The notes under the pieces were generated by a model. That model was not told where the DNA came from. It searched no databases and saw only the letters and a program-made list of their open reading frames with translations. A program made the translations under genes and the position numbers. DNA of 64,000 nt, taken from positions 7,799,501 to 7,863,500 of the forward strand of contig CM076280.1 of assembly GCA_038380795.1 (NCBI GenBank), written 5' to 3'. Shown piece after piece: positions 34,393 through 58,000 of the stretch. Positions within the stretch are counted from its first letter, which is position 1, and each line of letters starts with the position of its first letter. The stretch is from Pyrocephalus nanus (Eukaryota; Chordata; Aves; Passeriformes; Tyrannidae).

Positions 34393-35405
34393 AGGCAGCA
34401 TGCCGGATTTGTCCGTCTGGGCATTCTCCCAGGTGCTTGATGATCCCCGTGGATCATGTGTCAGGCCTGGAATAGCCCCACCAGAGCAGGGAGCCTGTCT
34501 GCAGGTTTAGCAGGGATATTTATAAACCCCTGGGTTTGTGGCTGTTTTGCAAGCAGCGCAGCAGGACGGGGCTTGTCATGGCCCCAGTAGGGTCAGGGAC
34601 ATTTCCTTCCCAAGCTCAATTTCTTTGGCTGGGACTGGCAGTGACAGCCCACCTGGCTGCAGGAGAGACCAAACAGCTTTCCTTTCCCACTCCACTTCTG
34701 ACAGGGGGTTGCTGGCGCCGGGTCCATCACGCACTGCCCTTCCTCCCCCATGCCCTTCCCGCCAGGGACTCGTGCTGGGCTGTGAGGTTGGAGTCTCGTG
34801 GGGCAGCTCGGGCAGAGAAATTCCCTCGTATCAGTGTCAGCAGAAGAGACAGGCACCAGATTAAATTCATTCTCAGAGCTTTCAAGGTATTTTTTAACCC
34901 ATGGCAGCTCCTGAGGAACGTGCTCGGTTGTAGCTCAGCATCCCCAGCACCAGACTGGTCAGGAGTCTCCCTATTTCTGCAGCCTCCTGGCCACCAGCAT
35001 CTTTAGAACTCTGCCCACTGATGTTTGCAAAGAGCCCTGCACGGAGCAGGAGAATCCAGGGGGCCATCCAGGGAGGTGATGGCTACAGGCAAGTGAAAGC
35101 AGTGATGATGAGGGTTATCTCCTCAGCTGGTGTCAGGTGGGCTGAGATTTTCCACATGCCTGGGAGCTGGGCAGTGGGATGAGGGCAGGCAGATAGGGAC
35201 GGGGTGCTGACTGCCCTGATAGCGTGAGAATGCGGCTGCAGAGCCGGTGATCAGACAGGAGCTGGTGGGTGTTGGTGATGTGGCACCTTCTGTGCAAGCT
35301 CCAGGGCTGCCACAGCCCCACGTGGTACCTGAGCTGAGCAGGGTTGTGTTTTATGGGCTGGGTGGGGGTGCCTGAGGAGGGGATGAGCTCTTCCTCCAGC
35401 TGGGA

Positions 35406-35604
35406 TCATAGAATCACAGAAAGGTTTGGGTTAAGGTCTCCTTAGCAGAGGGGCTTCAGCCCTCAGAGCATCTCCAGGGCCTCCTGTGGACTCATTCCAA
35501 CAGGTCCATGCATTTCCTGTGCTGGAGACCCCAGAGCTGGACACAGTGCTCCGGGTAAGGTCTCACCAGGGTGGAGCAGAGGGGCAGCATCACCTCCCTT
35601 GACT
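35406..35604 (-). mobile_element. CR1 LINE fragment, reverse orientation
   Basis: It begins ATAGAATCACAGAAAGGTTT, then GGGCTTCAGCCCTCAGAGCA, CAGAGCTGGACACAGTGCTC and GTAAGGTCTCACCAGGGTGG. This is the classic CR1 3' region as reverse complement, with a small internal deletion near 35440. Confidence 0.95.
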
Positions 35605-36358
35605 GGGGGTAGGTTGCTGGAGGGTATGATTCAGAGATAAATGGATGTATATTATTTTCCTTTGAGGGAGGAAAATATGAGGGAAACCCAGAAGTGAGGG
35701 ACCTAAAGCACTTGCTTGTGCAAACATTGCTGTTGCCACTGGATGGTCGGTTAGTCAGATGGGCACAGCCTGGGTGCACAGTTCACTGAGAGGATTTAGA
35801 GAACTCTGGATAAAAAGCATGATAAAAATGCAAAATTTTTCTTATTACTTTCCAAAGCCAAGAACCACGTTTCCTTTAGGACTTAAGCTCTCCAATGCAT
35901 TTTGGACTAGACTTTGAGATGCCTGGATGTCCAGTTCCCAGATTACTTGTGCAAACACTGACCTCTGTAACTGAACTTTGGTGTAGGCAAATGTCACCAG
36001 CACCATGAGATGTGGCTGTTCTGCTCCTCAGTGTAATATTCATCTTCTCCAATTCTCTATCCACAGGGGATTTCCAGCCTATTTGCACAGGAATAATCCT
36101 GTTTATGGAGTGTGTGGGTGGAGTGGAGCTGTGACAGCCCATTGCCCAGGGAAGGTAACTGGGTTGATGCCAGGGTGGTCCGGGCTCAAGTGGTTGCTGC
36201 CATGGGCTGTCATGCTTTGGATGGCTTCTCCCAGCTGAGATCCACACAACTGCAGTTCAGGAACTGTAGAAAGACCATTCAGATCTGTAAACTGGAGCTG
36301 CAAGCACTGATGGGATGTTCCCAGGGGCTGATCAGTGCTGGGATCGGCAGGTGGGAGA

Positions 36359-36400
36359 TCACAGAATCGCAGAATATTCTGAGTTGGAAGGTACCCATCA
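36359..36400 (-). mobile_element. CR1 LINE 3'-end remnant
   Basis: TCACAGAATCGCAGAATATT followed by CTGAGTTGGAAGGTACCCAT is the reversed CR1 3' tip. Only about 40 bp are recognisable. Confidence 0.75.
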
Positions 36401-37114
36401 CTTGATGTCTCAGAGGGGCTTCTCCCCAGCTGAGGTGGGGAGCAGGGAGGCAGGAGGCTGACAGCAGCCGTGCAGTGTGATGGAGCACAGTGTGCCGTGG
36501 CAGGAGGGACGGCAGGTATTCCCTGTCCTCCGCTGGAGCGCACCCCAGGGCCTGGCATGAGCTTTCCTCCTCCCTGTCCCACTCTGCTGCTGGGGCTGGC
36601 TGCTGATCACACCTGCAGCTCAGGGACACAGGCACTGCCTGTCACCTGCTCTCAGCACGGGCTGGTGACACGGCAGGGACACGTGCGGTAACGAGGCCAC
36701 GCGCAGCGCCGGGGGCAGGAGGATGGGAATTCATTAGCAGAGCCGCTGTCTCCTGTAATCAGGAGGCAGGTGATGCTTCTCCTTCGTCCGGAAACAGGGT
36801 GAGTGATGAAGTCGCTGCAGGGGTGCACCCCGAGCCGGGAGGGAGGATGGGGCCAGTGGGGATTGAAAGGTATCTGTGCCGGGGGGAGGAGGGTGGTGTT
36901 TGGGGTGCCCTAGCATGGGGGAGATGTTGCAGAACAGGCTAATCAAGAAGATTCTGGGGACAGGCCCTTGGGGGGAAGCCCCCAAGCAACGCTCAGCCTT
37001 GGTGTTGCAGAGCCAGGCAGCACAGCCCCCCCTGGGAGGGCTGCTGTGGGGAGGGGGATGCCGTCATCCTCCAGCTCTGACTCTGATATTGAAATGTGAC
37101 TTGCAGCACAAAAA

Positions 37115-37128
37115 ACTACATTTCCCAG
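37115..37128 (+). promoter_or_regulatory. ZNF143-like element upstream of PLPP7
   Basis: ACTACATTTCCCAG matches the 5' two thirds of the SBS consensus (13 of 14 positions), 0.4 kb before the PLPP7 start codon. Confidence 0.45.
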
Positions 37129-37345
37129 TTTCCCTTGCAGCCCAGGGGAATAAGCAATTGGAAGATTTAAATAGACCAGGCCAGAAGCAACCAACCTTTG
37201 GCACAACGTTTTTCCCTCCTCTGCTTCCAATCTATTGGCTGTTTAACCTTTTTCCCTGGCACTGGAGTGGCTGCCAAGCCTGGCATTAATTTTCCTTCCA
37301 AGCTTGCTAGGCCCATGAAGTAAACAGCCATGTGCATTCCTTACT

Positions 37346-37361
37346 CTATATTTAACAGCTG
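37346..37361 (+). promoter_or_regulatory. PLPP7: MEF2 site abutting an E-box in the PLPP7 promoter
   Basis: CTATATTTAA (37346-37355) is a perfect YTAWWWWTAR MEF2 match and is followed directly by CAGCTG (37356-37361), the preferred MyoD-type E-box. The A/T core could also serve as a TATA-like element, placing transcription start near 37375-37385 and giving a 5' UTR of about 140 nt. This fits the known muscle expression of PLPP7. Confidence 0.65.
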
Positions 37362-37508
37362 CAGTCTGTGCTGGGGGCAACTGCAACGGAGGGGAACCTT
37401 TGTAGCTTCCCAAATTCACAGCTTGTGAGGGTGGGAGTGGGGGAAGCTTTCTGCAGGGAGAAGAGGGATTTCTCTCCTTCCCGGTATTCGCAAAGCAGGT
37501 TGCGTTAA

Positions 37509-49855
<12,347 letters not shown>

Positions 49856-50360
49856 ACACGGGGGGACTTGAAACGGCCTTTCCGCTGGAAACTTGCAGAT
49901 ACTTTGAGAGTCTCCCTTCCCAGTATTTTCTACGTGTTGTTTGTTGGAAGTAGTTGTGACTTCCATGAGTAGTGGTGTTTTTTAATGTTGCTTCCCCATC
50001 TTAGGAAAAAAAAAAGTTTTCTTGCAATGGATTGGGTTTTAGCGATCGAGGGCCATACCTGTGTTTTGGCCATATTCTCAAGCTGTGTTTGGACAGCAAG
50101 CTAATTAAGCTTTATAGGTGAGAGAAATGAGCTCCATGTACACCTACTTGAGGTGGTTCACACTGGCACCTTGGTATGTCCTCAGGATGGGCAGTGCCTG
50201 AGAGCTTCCTGAGAACACGTTCGTTAACTTTTTTGAGGCTGAATGATTTTGGCCACTGTGCTTTTTTTCTTTTTGTAAGCCCAGCAGTTGTGTCTTGTAC
50301 AGAGTCAGGACAGGCGATGCTGGCACTTTACAGATAATAAATAATCATAAAATCCTGCCC
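49856..50360 (+). other. PLPP7: PLPP7 3' UTR
   Basis: About 500 nt from the stop to just beyond an AATAAA; contains an A run near 50005. The cleavage site is estimated. Confidence 0.75.
50336..50341 (+). promoter_or_regulatory. PLPP7: PLPP7 polyadenylation signal AATAAA
   Basis: AATAAA within CAGATAATAAATAATC, followed about 20 nt later by T/G-rich CCTGTTTGGTTCTTATC. It is the first canonical signal after the stop. Confidence 0.8.
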
Positions 50361-53300
50361 TGTTTGGTTCTTATCATGAGGGAAGGGACAAACCCACCCT
50401 GGTGTGGCTGAGACACATACTCAGTGTCCTGCAGTCCTGCTGACTGAGGGGATGCAAGTGATGGCTCACAGGGTTTGCATTGGGTAGGGTGGACCTAGAT
50501 GGGTGCTCACTAAAGGAAAATCTGCTCTGTGAGGGTGCTGGGGGGAGTTTTTGGCCTGGTAAGGGACACATGGAAGTTGCCCACTTTCATTCCGGTAGGG
50601 ATGAGCAGACATTGTGCTGGATCGTGGTCATTTTACAAAGCAGGTCTTGATGCGCAGAAAAAGGTCTTTTTCTTTCTCTTCACGGCCATGATTTTATCAT
50701 TATGTCAAATGCTGCTGTAGGTGGGAATTTCCAAGGTAAGCCTGGTACAGCACTGCCTGTTTCTGGTACACCCAGCAGTGTCAGTGAGCTGAGGGCAGGG
50801 AGGCAGAGCTGTCCCTGTGCCTGCCTCTGCTCACTTGGCTCTATCCCCCTTACTGGGGTTAATTCTGAACATTTCTGTGTCTTACCCTGTATGAAGTGAG
50901 GAGAGCCCTCCTGACCTTCCTTGATTGCAAACCTGAGCTAATTGTTGTCTGTGAACCAGTCTGAGGTCACTGAATATAGAGTTTGATGCCCAGCCATGGT
51001 GCTGCTCCTTCCCATTATTGACAAGTGTCAGCATTGATGCCTGGTGGATCCTTACCCAGGTGGTGGCCTTGCTCAATGTGGTGTCTCTGAAATGGACCCA
51101 CCCTCATGACTGTCATAAGAAAATCACATATTTTGAACAGAATGTGCCAGTTCTCTGTGGTTTCTCTGTCTTTAGAGTTTGATGTTTGGCAGGTGATGGA
51201 TACCACCAGACTCTGCACCTTCCTTGATTGGACAAATCCTGCAGAATGGAGGGATCCTGTCATTCCTGCCCTCCTGTCTATCCCAAATGAGCAACATACA
51301 CCTGGCTTGGAAGGCTGGGGAGCAACCAGCTGGGTCTGGCGCTGTCATCTCTCCCTTGCACGTTGGGGAGCTTCCTGTAGGAGCTGGTGAGAAGAAGACA
51401 TTCAGATAATGACTGCTGCAAGCTGCTGACATTTGTTACTCTTTGATGATTAATATGAAAAGAAGCAAAACAGATAATCTATCCCTGGCATGCGTCTCCA
51501 GCTGGGATGTCAGCACAGAGCCCTGAGAGCCGCTGACTTCCCGCGCTGCCGGCTCCGGGGCTGGAGCAGAAGCGTGGTAAGGAAGGCGACCGTGTCCTTT
51601 GAAGATGAGCCTCCCACAGAGCTCACGGATGGGCTGTCCCTTGGGAAGGGCTGTCACTGGGTTTTTTTCAGGAAAGGGGAGAGCTCAGGGTCTCAGTGGT
51701 TGTCCCTGGGGGTTGGTGCAGCAGCGGGCAGAGCAGCAGGGGGTGGTGGGTGCTGCCCCAGCTCCCGTCCCCTCCCGCTGCTGCGGGTGGGAGCAGAGAT
51801 GTGCTGCTCTCCCTCGGGGCTTTTCTTTGCCAATATCCTTCTCCTGCAAAGATTTACGTGAAGAAGTGAGCTGTGGTGATTTTCCTTCCTCCAGGCACTA
51901 TTACACTTGGCAGGGTTTATCCTCACCCCCGGGAAGGATGGAGGGACGTCACTGAGCTCTGGTGGCGTGTGACGCACCTTATGTGTAGCTGGAGATGGTG
52001 GGTTCCTGAAGGGATAGGGAGCAGGGCAGGACTTTGCCCTGCTGGCTTTGTGGGAAGCTCTCACTTTGTATTTCCAGGATTTACTGAACCTTTGCAAGTA
52101 GGCCTGATGAATCTACAGGCACGTTGCTAGGTTCTGGGTTTTCTTGCACTTATGTTATGTTCTCCCGGTAAATCCAGGATGGCAGCATGGCTTTGGAGGA
52201 GTTATCCTGGTCTTTGCTGGTGTAATCAGGAGAGCGTGGCCTGGAGAAACTGCCATGGTGGGTTAGATCAGCTGAGCTGGTCTCACCCCAGCACATGGTG
52301 GCAAAGCGAGGCAGGAGAGCAGAGAGACGTGAGCTGGGGTGATCCACAGGGGTAAGCTGGGATTCACAGCATGAGACTTTCTCCCACACAGAGTTTCTCT
52401 GGGGAGTCTTCCTCTTCAGCCTTCCTGCAGCCTGTGTCCCTTCTCCCCCCCAGTCCTTCAGTGCCCAGAGCGGGGGATCCCAGTGCTCTGTTCTTGCCAC
52501 AGGAAGGGCTTGGGGAGAGACCCCACAAGGTGAGTGTGGGTCTGGGCACAGAGGCACTGGGAAAGACCTGGCAGAGCCTTTCCTTGGCCACGGCTGCCCT
52601 CCCAGCAAGGCAAGCCATCCCTGGTCCCTCTCTCCAGCTGCTGCCATGCCGAGGGTACCGCTCAGAAACAACCAGCGCTTCTGCAGAGAAAAGCAGCTTC
52701 TGTCTCTATAGCAACAGCGAGGGATGGCAGGCACTGTGTCCCCTGTCCCTGCCAGTCCCTGTCACCCAACAAGCAGGACAGGCTGTGGCTGAGCTACCTA
52801 TCACCTCCAGGAGGGAGGCCGGAGACCCTCAGCCCGGTCCCCGGGACACAACTGTGTGGGCAGGGGCACGTGGGCAGCAGTGGCAGAACAAACCGGCTCT
52901 GCCACCGACAAGGTACAACCTGCAGGGACTGTCCTCAGCTTCCAGTCCCAGTGGCACGACCTTGGGTTGTGCTGGGGAGCTGGGGGGCAGCGTGGGGAGG
53001 GGTTCCACGCCCAGTGCTGCACTCACAGATATCCAGGGCCGGATCAGGGGCAAGGAGGGCACAGCAGCACAAGGGAAAGGACAGTCACTCCGCTCTTTGG
53101 GCTCTAGAGCTGTGTGGATGCCATCTGCCTTTCAGCCCTTGCTTGCTGCTTGGGAGGAGGAGCATGGGTGCAGCGTGCCTGTCCATAAAGCCCTGCAGTC
53201 TGAGGAGGGGTTTCTCCCCCCTCAGAACATGTCATAGGTTTAGGGCTGGGTCTTAGCCCTGGCAGCACTGCCAGAGCGTGGCCTTTTGTGTAATGTGCTG

Positions 53301-54740
53301 GAGCATCACCCAGCTCTGCTCTCTGCTGACCTTGGATTTAGCAGTGGCTCTGAGAAACACCAATGGGTTTTGCAGGCACGTGTTACATATAAGCCACTGG
53401 CTGAGGCATCTTTATGCCTCATTCTCTGCTCTCCTGGAGCTCCTGCTGATGCTGATGCAGAGGTTTGTCCCCATCTGTCCTGGGTGAGCCAGTGCAGGAT
53501 GCTGGGGTTGCTCTGTGCAGGTGCACACCACGGTCCTGGGGAGGCAAAAGGCCAAATGGTTTGAGCTCCCTCAGGATTGCCCAGGAATGTGTTTTCCATG
53601 AACCTTTAGATCCTCAAATTCAGCCATGCAGGGCTCAGCATGAGTCTTGGGAGGAGTGATTTTTCCAAGCCAAGTCCTTTCCAACCAGGAGGAATGAACA
53701 AACCCTGACCGTGACATCTTCTGCCTTTCAGTTCATCTAGCAGATTAATTAAGAAAATGCCTTAGAGGAGGCAATAATAAAATAAGTATGATCAGCCAAG
53801 GCATCTCAACCCCCATGGGTTGGGGGCTGCTGCCATCAGCACTCCCAAAGTGCCACAGGGAGAGTCCCAGACTGTGGTGACAGTGATTTGGTTTGTGATT
53901 CTTTGGCAGACAGAGAAAGGCCCCTCCTCCCCTCGCCCTAATGCTGATTATGCTCAGCAGCAAAAAGAGATTTTAATTTATTAAATTAAAAAAAAAAAAA
54001 AAAAAAAAAAGGGTGCCAGGGTCAGGGCAAGTAGCAAATCTGGATTATATCTTCGGGCATATGTGGGAAGCACGGCTGGGGTGTTTAGTTCTCCCCTCCT
54101 CAACCCTAAGCTGGTGGGTTTTTTTCCAACAAGCTGTTTTGTACATTTGCAGCTGGGGTTGAGCTGAAATGAAGGTGGGGCAAACCCCTTCACACTTCAG
54201 GGCTGTGCTGGGCTGTGCTGCCCTCTCTGCCATGGGGTGTCCTCTGTGCTGTCCCTGGGATCCACGTCCTTCCCAGGATGAGGCAGCCGATGGGGTGGGG
54301 GGGACAGTGCGGGTTGGATGGACTGGGAGGGCAGGTTGGCGGATTTGAGGATTCAGGGGGAATTAGGAAGGCTGTCACACAAGGTCTCCCTGCAGCAGCA
54401 CAGGTGTGGCTGTAGTTCACCCCACGATGGACACGTTGGCTGCGGGGTGGGAGCAGGTAATCAAAGGCATGTTTTTCTCTCGTCTTGGCCCCAGAGTCCC
54501 TGGCTGATGTGCCTGTGTCTGCACACAGTGCTCGATTTAAGGCGTTGTTGGGGCTCTGCCCTCCAGACAGGCAGGGTTGGGGTTGTTTCATTCCCCGCCT
54601 CGCTGGGACTCGGAGCAGCAAAGATCTTCGTGCTCTTTCGTTCCCCAGGACGCAAGAGTCAAAGCGGATTAAAGGTCCCTCGGCTGATCACATTTATTTC
54701 ATTATTTGAGTGAAATCCCTTGTAAATACCGCCTCCCTCC
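50361..54740. other. Intergenic region downstream of PLPP7, first part
   Basis: No recognised gene. Two overlapping + strand open frames (52371-53237 and 52534-53256) are proline/serine-rich and resemble no known family. An A23 run lies at 53988-54010 after an A/T palindrome. Confidence 0.65.
53988..54010. repeat. Poly-A run (A23)
   Basis: Uninterrupted A run preceded by TTTAATTTATTAAATT. No parent retrocopy was recognised upstream. Confidence 0.9.
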
Positions 54741-54750
54741 CTTTTCTTTT

Positions 54751-55060
54751 TATAAAAATAGAAGGCACGAAAGAATTGGAGATTTAGGAAAAGTTAATCA
54801 CAGGAGTCGCTTGAAATCCATTAACCTCTCGCAGCCTGAGCGAGGCTGAGCCGTGCCCGAGCCCCGCTGCAGTGAGAAGATGCTGAACGGCCGGGGGGGC
54901 CCCAGCCCCCCCAAAAGCAGAGCTTCAGTTGGAAAATGCCTGGTTCTGAGCAGGCTGGGTGGTATTACAGCGCTTTGTTCACAGGCTGGCAGTGATGAAC
55001 TGCTAATTGCGGTGTTGGGACAAATTGGTTCAAGCACCCAGGCGGCTCCAGAGCAAGTGG
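54751..55060 (+). other. Candidate TATA-driven first exon (speculative)
   Basis: TATAAAAATAG at 54751-54761 is followed by a small CpG-rich patch (54825-54900), an ATG at 54880 with A at -3, an open frame of 60 codons, and a strong donor AAGTGG|GTGAGT ending the frame at 55060 (phase 1). The peptide resembles nothing I know. These elements can co-occur by chance. Confidence 0.2.
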
Positions 55061-58000
55061 GTGAGTGGGATCACGTGTAGGAGCCCTGCGGCAAATGCTG
55101 CTGCCCAGCATGTGGGCTCGGGGCCATTGGAAATGCCGGTGCTCTTCCCTTTACAGTGTGGTTCCTCTGAGCCTCTCCGAAGGGTGGAGTGGGCTTTGCA
55201 CAGGGATCTCTCCCAGTTTTTCTGATGCATTTCAAATAGGTGCAGCTGGTTTCCACTCGCCAGAACCCTCCCTGAGTTCCCATCCCCTCAGTGAAACCTC
55301 GCCCATGGGACCCTCTCTGACTTCCTCTCTTCTCCCAGGACCAGCAGCCTTCTGCAAGACCATCAGCGCTGGAAAGCCATACCTGCAGAAATTAATTAAA
55401 ATAAGAGCAGTGGGAACAGAAGCTGAGAGCTACAATGATGGATGTTCACGAAACACTTGCCCAGAGCCCAGAGTGCCCTGGACATTTGGTAACGTTTGCT
55501 TCCAGCCAAGGATCTGTGCAATGCTTACAGACACTCAAAGCAGTTGTGATTAGGGAATCAGCCTCTGATATCCGGGTGTGGGTCCACTGCACCCAGAGCT
55601 GATGCCCTCTCTTCGCTGGGATCTGCACCTTGGAACTGCCAGCGCTGGTTTGTCATGGATTGCATCCTCTGGCTGCAAAGGGAGTTTTATGTTCTCTAAA
55701 TCCTAAACCTTGGGTTGTGTATTAATAGCATGGTAATGCATCACTTTTGTGTCCAGAACAAGCCAGGGGTTATATAAAACACAGATTAATTGGGAATCAG
55801 CAAAATAGAGGAGCATGGGGAGGGATGCGGTGAGGATGTCTTGGGACGGGAGGCAGGAGGGAGGTGGCAGGTCCAGAGGAAAGAGAAGGTGGCTGAGTGA
55901 ATTCAGAACACTTCCTGGCAGTATTTGCTCCAGTTATCGTTCTGCAGTCCCTGATTCAGGACATTTCCTGAACCAGCGTGTCTGCAATCTGGGGTCTTTT
56001 GTCCCTGGCTGATAACAAGAAAGCAGGATCTGGGAATTTGACTGGAAATGGCTGGGTTTTCTATATTTGTTTGTTTGTTTTGCTTTGTTTAGTTTGGTTT
56101 GTGTTGTTTGTTGGTTTTTTTCCCCTCTAACTGACAGACATCATTTCTACATCTGCAAACAAGCAAACAAAGTACAGGTGGGAAGATAAAATCACAAACA
56201 GTCATCCCAAGGAAAGGCACATCTTTCACTGTGGTGATAAATGAACACCCATCCCCAACGTGGCTTGTTTCTCCTCTCCCATCCCCAAAAGCAAAGTGAT
56301 ACTTGGGTTAAGAAAGGCTGGGAATTCTTAGGAACTCTTTCCTATTGTTGCTCCTTGCTGATGGGTGAGAGATCAGTGCTGGTTTCCAGGGACCCTAAGC
56401 ACAACTCAGAACAGCAGTTCCTCAGCTTTGGGCTGAGGAAAAGTTCCCTCCTGCAGACTCCTCAGCCCAGAAACATTCAAAATGTGCTGAAGGGAGCAGG
56501 GCAGGAGAGAGGGAAAGCAACAGGTTTTTGGGCACCTGCCTCTGGTGTGACCTTCTCTGGGAGAGCACAACCTCGGCAGCTCTGCCCTCACCGGATGGGA
56601 AGATGCCTCCCACCCCGGGAGGAAGGCACAGCTGGACTCCAACCATCAATCATGTCCCGCCGGGAAGGGCTTGTACGGCCTGTGGGATTCCTGGTGGGGT
56701 GACTTTTTTTCAAAGCCTCCTGCAATAACAGCAACCGTTGCTCAGCTTCCTTTCTAGATAACCTTTTTCCTGCTGCCCAACATGCTTATCTGCTGCAGAC
56801 AGACTGGCAAGATGAACCGGAAAGCTGATACCTTATCTCTCCCTCTCAAGGAGCCTATTTAAGTGCTGGAATGTGTTGAGATGGTAAATGATTGTTAAAA
56901 TCTAAGTGAGGAACATGGACCTAAGGACAGGTCCTACTGGGAGGGAGCACCTAGTCAAAAAGGAGACTTGAGGGGCTACAGCCTTTCCAGGCTTTTCTGC
57001 CAAAAGATGCATCGCCTGAAAGGCAAAGTGCTTTGTTTGAAACCAAAAGGCATAGATTGGGTTCGTGGCTAATCTGTGGGTTAGCCCTGCAGGCTGCTCC
57101 CAGCTCGGTGTGCCTTCCAATAGGGCTTTATCTGTGTCTCAGTTTACTCATTGCAGGAAATACATCGCTGTGGGTCGGCCTCGCAAGGGGTGCATTGTCT
57201 GATATCACATGGCACGTATTCCTCGCTCACCCTTTAATCTGCACTGCTGTGGGAAGCAGCGAGATGCTCACACATTCATAAAGGTAAATAGGATTGGAGA
57301 GCTATCGGGCTAATTGAAATGAACGGGGCTCAGCAGCTCAGACAGCCTGATACAACCACATGAGACCTCTCTGGGGACACAGAAGTCAAGCAGAGCTTCA
57401 GCACTTCACTTATTTCAGCCACTGCAAGTGGCAGCTACAGCAACAGCAATTGCAGGAGCTGGAGTTTGAGAGCTCTGACAGCAGAGGGGCCAGGGAACAC
57501 CAGTGTGCCCCGGGGTGATGTCTGTAACAGCTGCTGGGGAGGGGTAGGTCAGACTTATTTTGGTCCTGTCCTGGGTGAAAAAATAGCTGGTGGAGATGTT
57601 GCCAGCCTGGAGCACTCTGCCAGCAAAAGCAGGGGTGCTCTCCCTTCCAGTAGGTGTTCCAGCACTCCCATGGGTAGGACGGAGAAAGGGGAGTGGGTCC
57701 AGGCAAAATCACAGGGGAACAACCCCACACCAGTGTTGTATGGCCCTAAAGAGCTCCGGGGGTGTCGGATCCCAACACACAGAGCAGCGAGCAATGGGAG
57801 CTCACGCGAGTGCGAGGGATCCCTGCACTCTCCCACTGCTCTGACAGCACCCCTGAGGCCCAGGCTCAGACCTGGGGATGGCTTTTGCCACTCCAGCTGC
57901 TCTTGTACAGTATTTGCTGCAGAAACTCTTTGGTTGCAATGCACGCTGCTACCACGGGCTGCTGCATCTGAAAGTTAATCTGTTCCACATCACCAACTAC

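Larger units (their letters stand above)
32271..37345. other. Intergenic region between divergent FAM78A and PLPP7
   Basis: About 5 kb without a recognised gene. It holds a C-rich and T-rich stretch (32395-32435), a 14-bp tandem repeat (34331-34392), two CR1 fragments and motif candidates near both genes. Open frames of about 200 codons at 33766-34457 overlap on both strands and look like chance. Confidence 0.7.

Noticed and set aside
33766..34457. Open frames of about 200 codons on both strands
   Set aside because: They mirror each other and cover the 14-bp tandem repeat; no homology was recognised.
52371..53256. Two overlapping + strand open frames of 288 and 240 codons
   Set aside because: They overlap in different frames, are Ser/Pro/Gly-rich, have no recognisable domain, and lie in GC-rich DNA where stops are rare.
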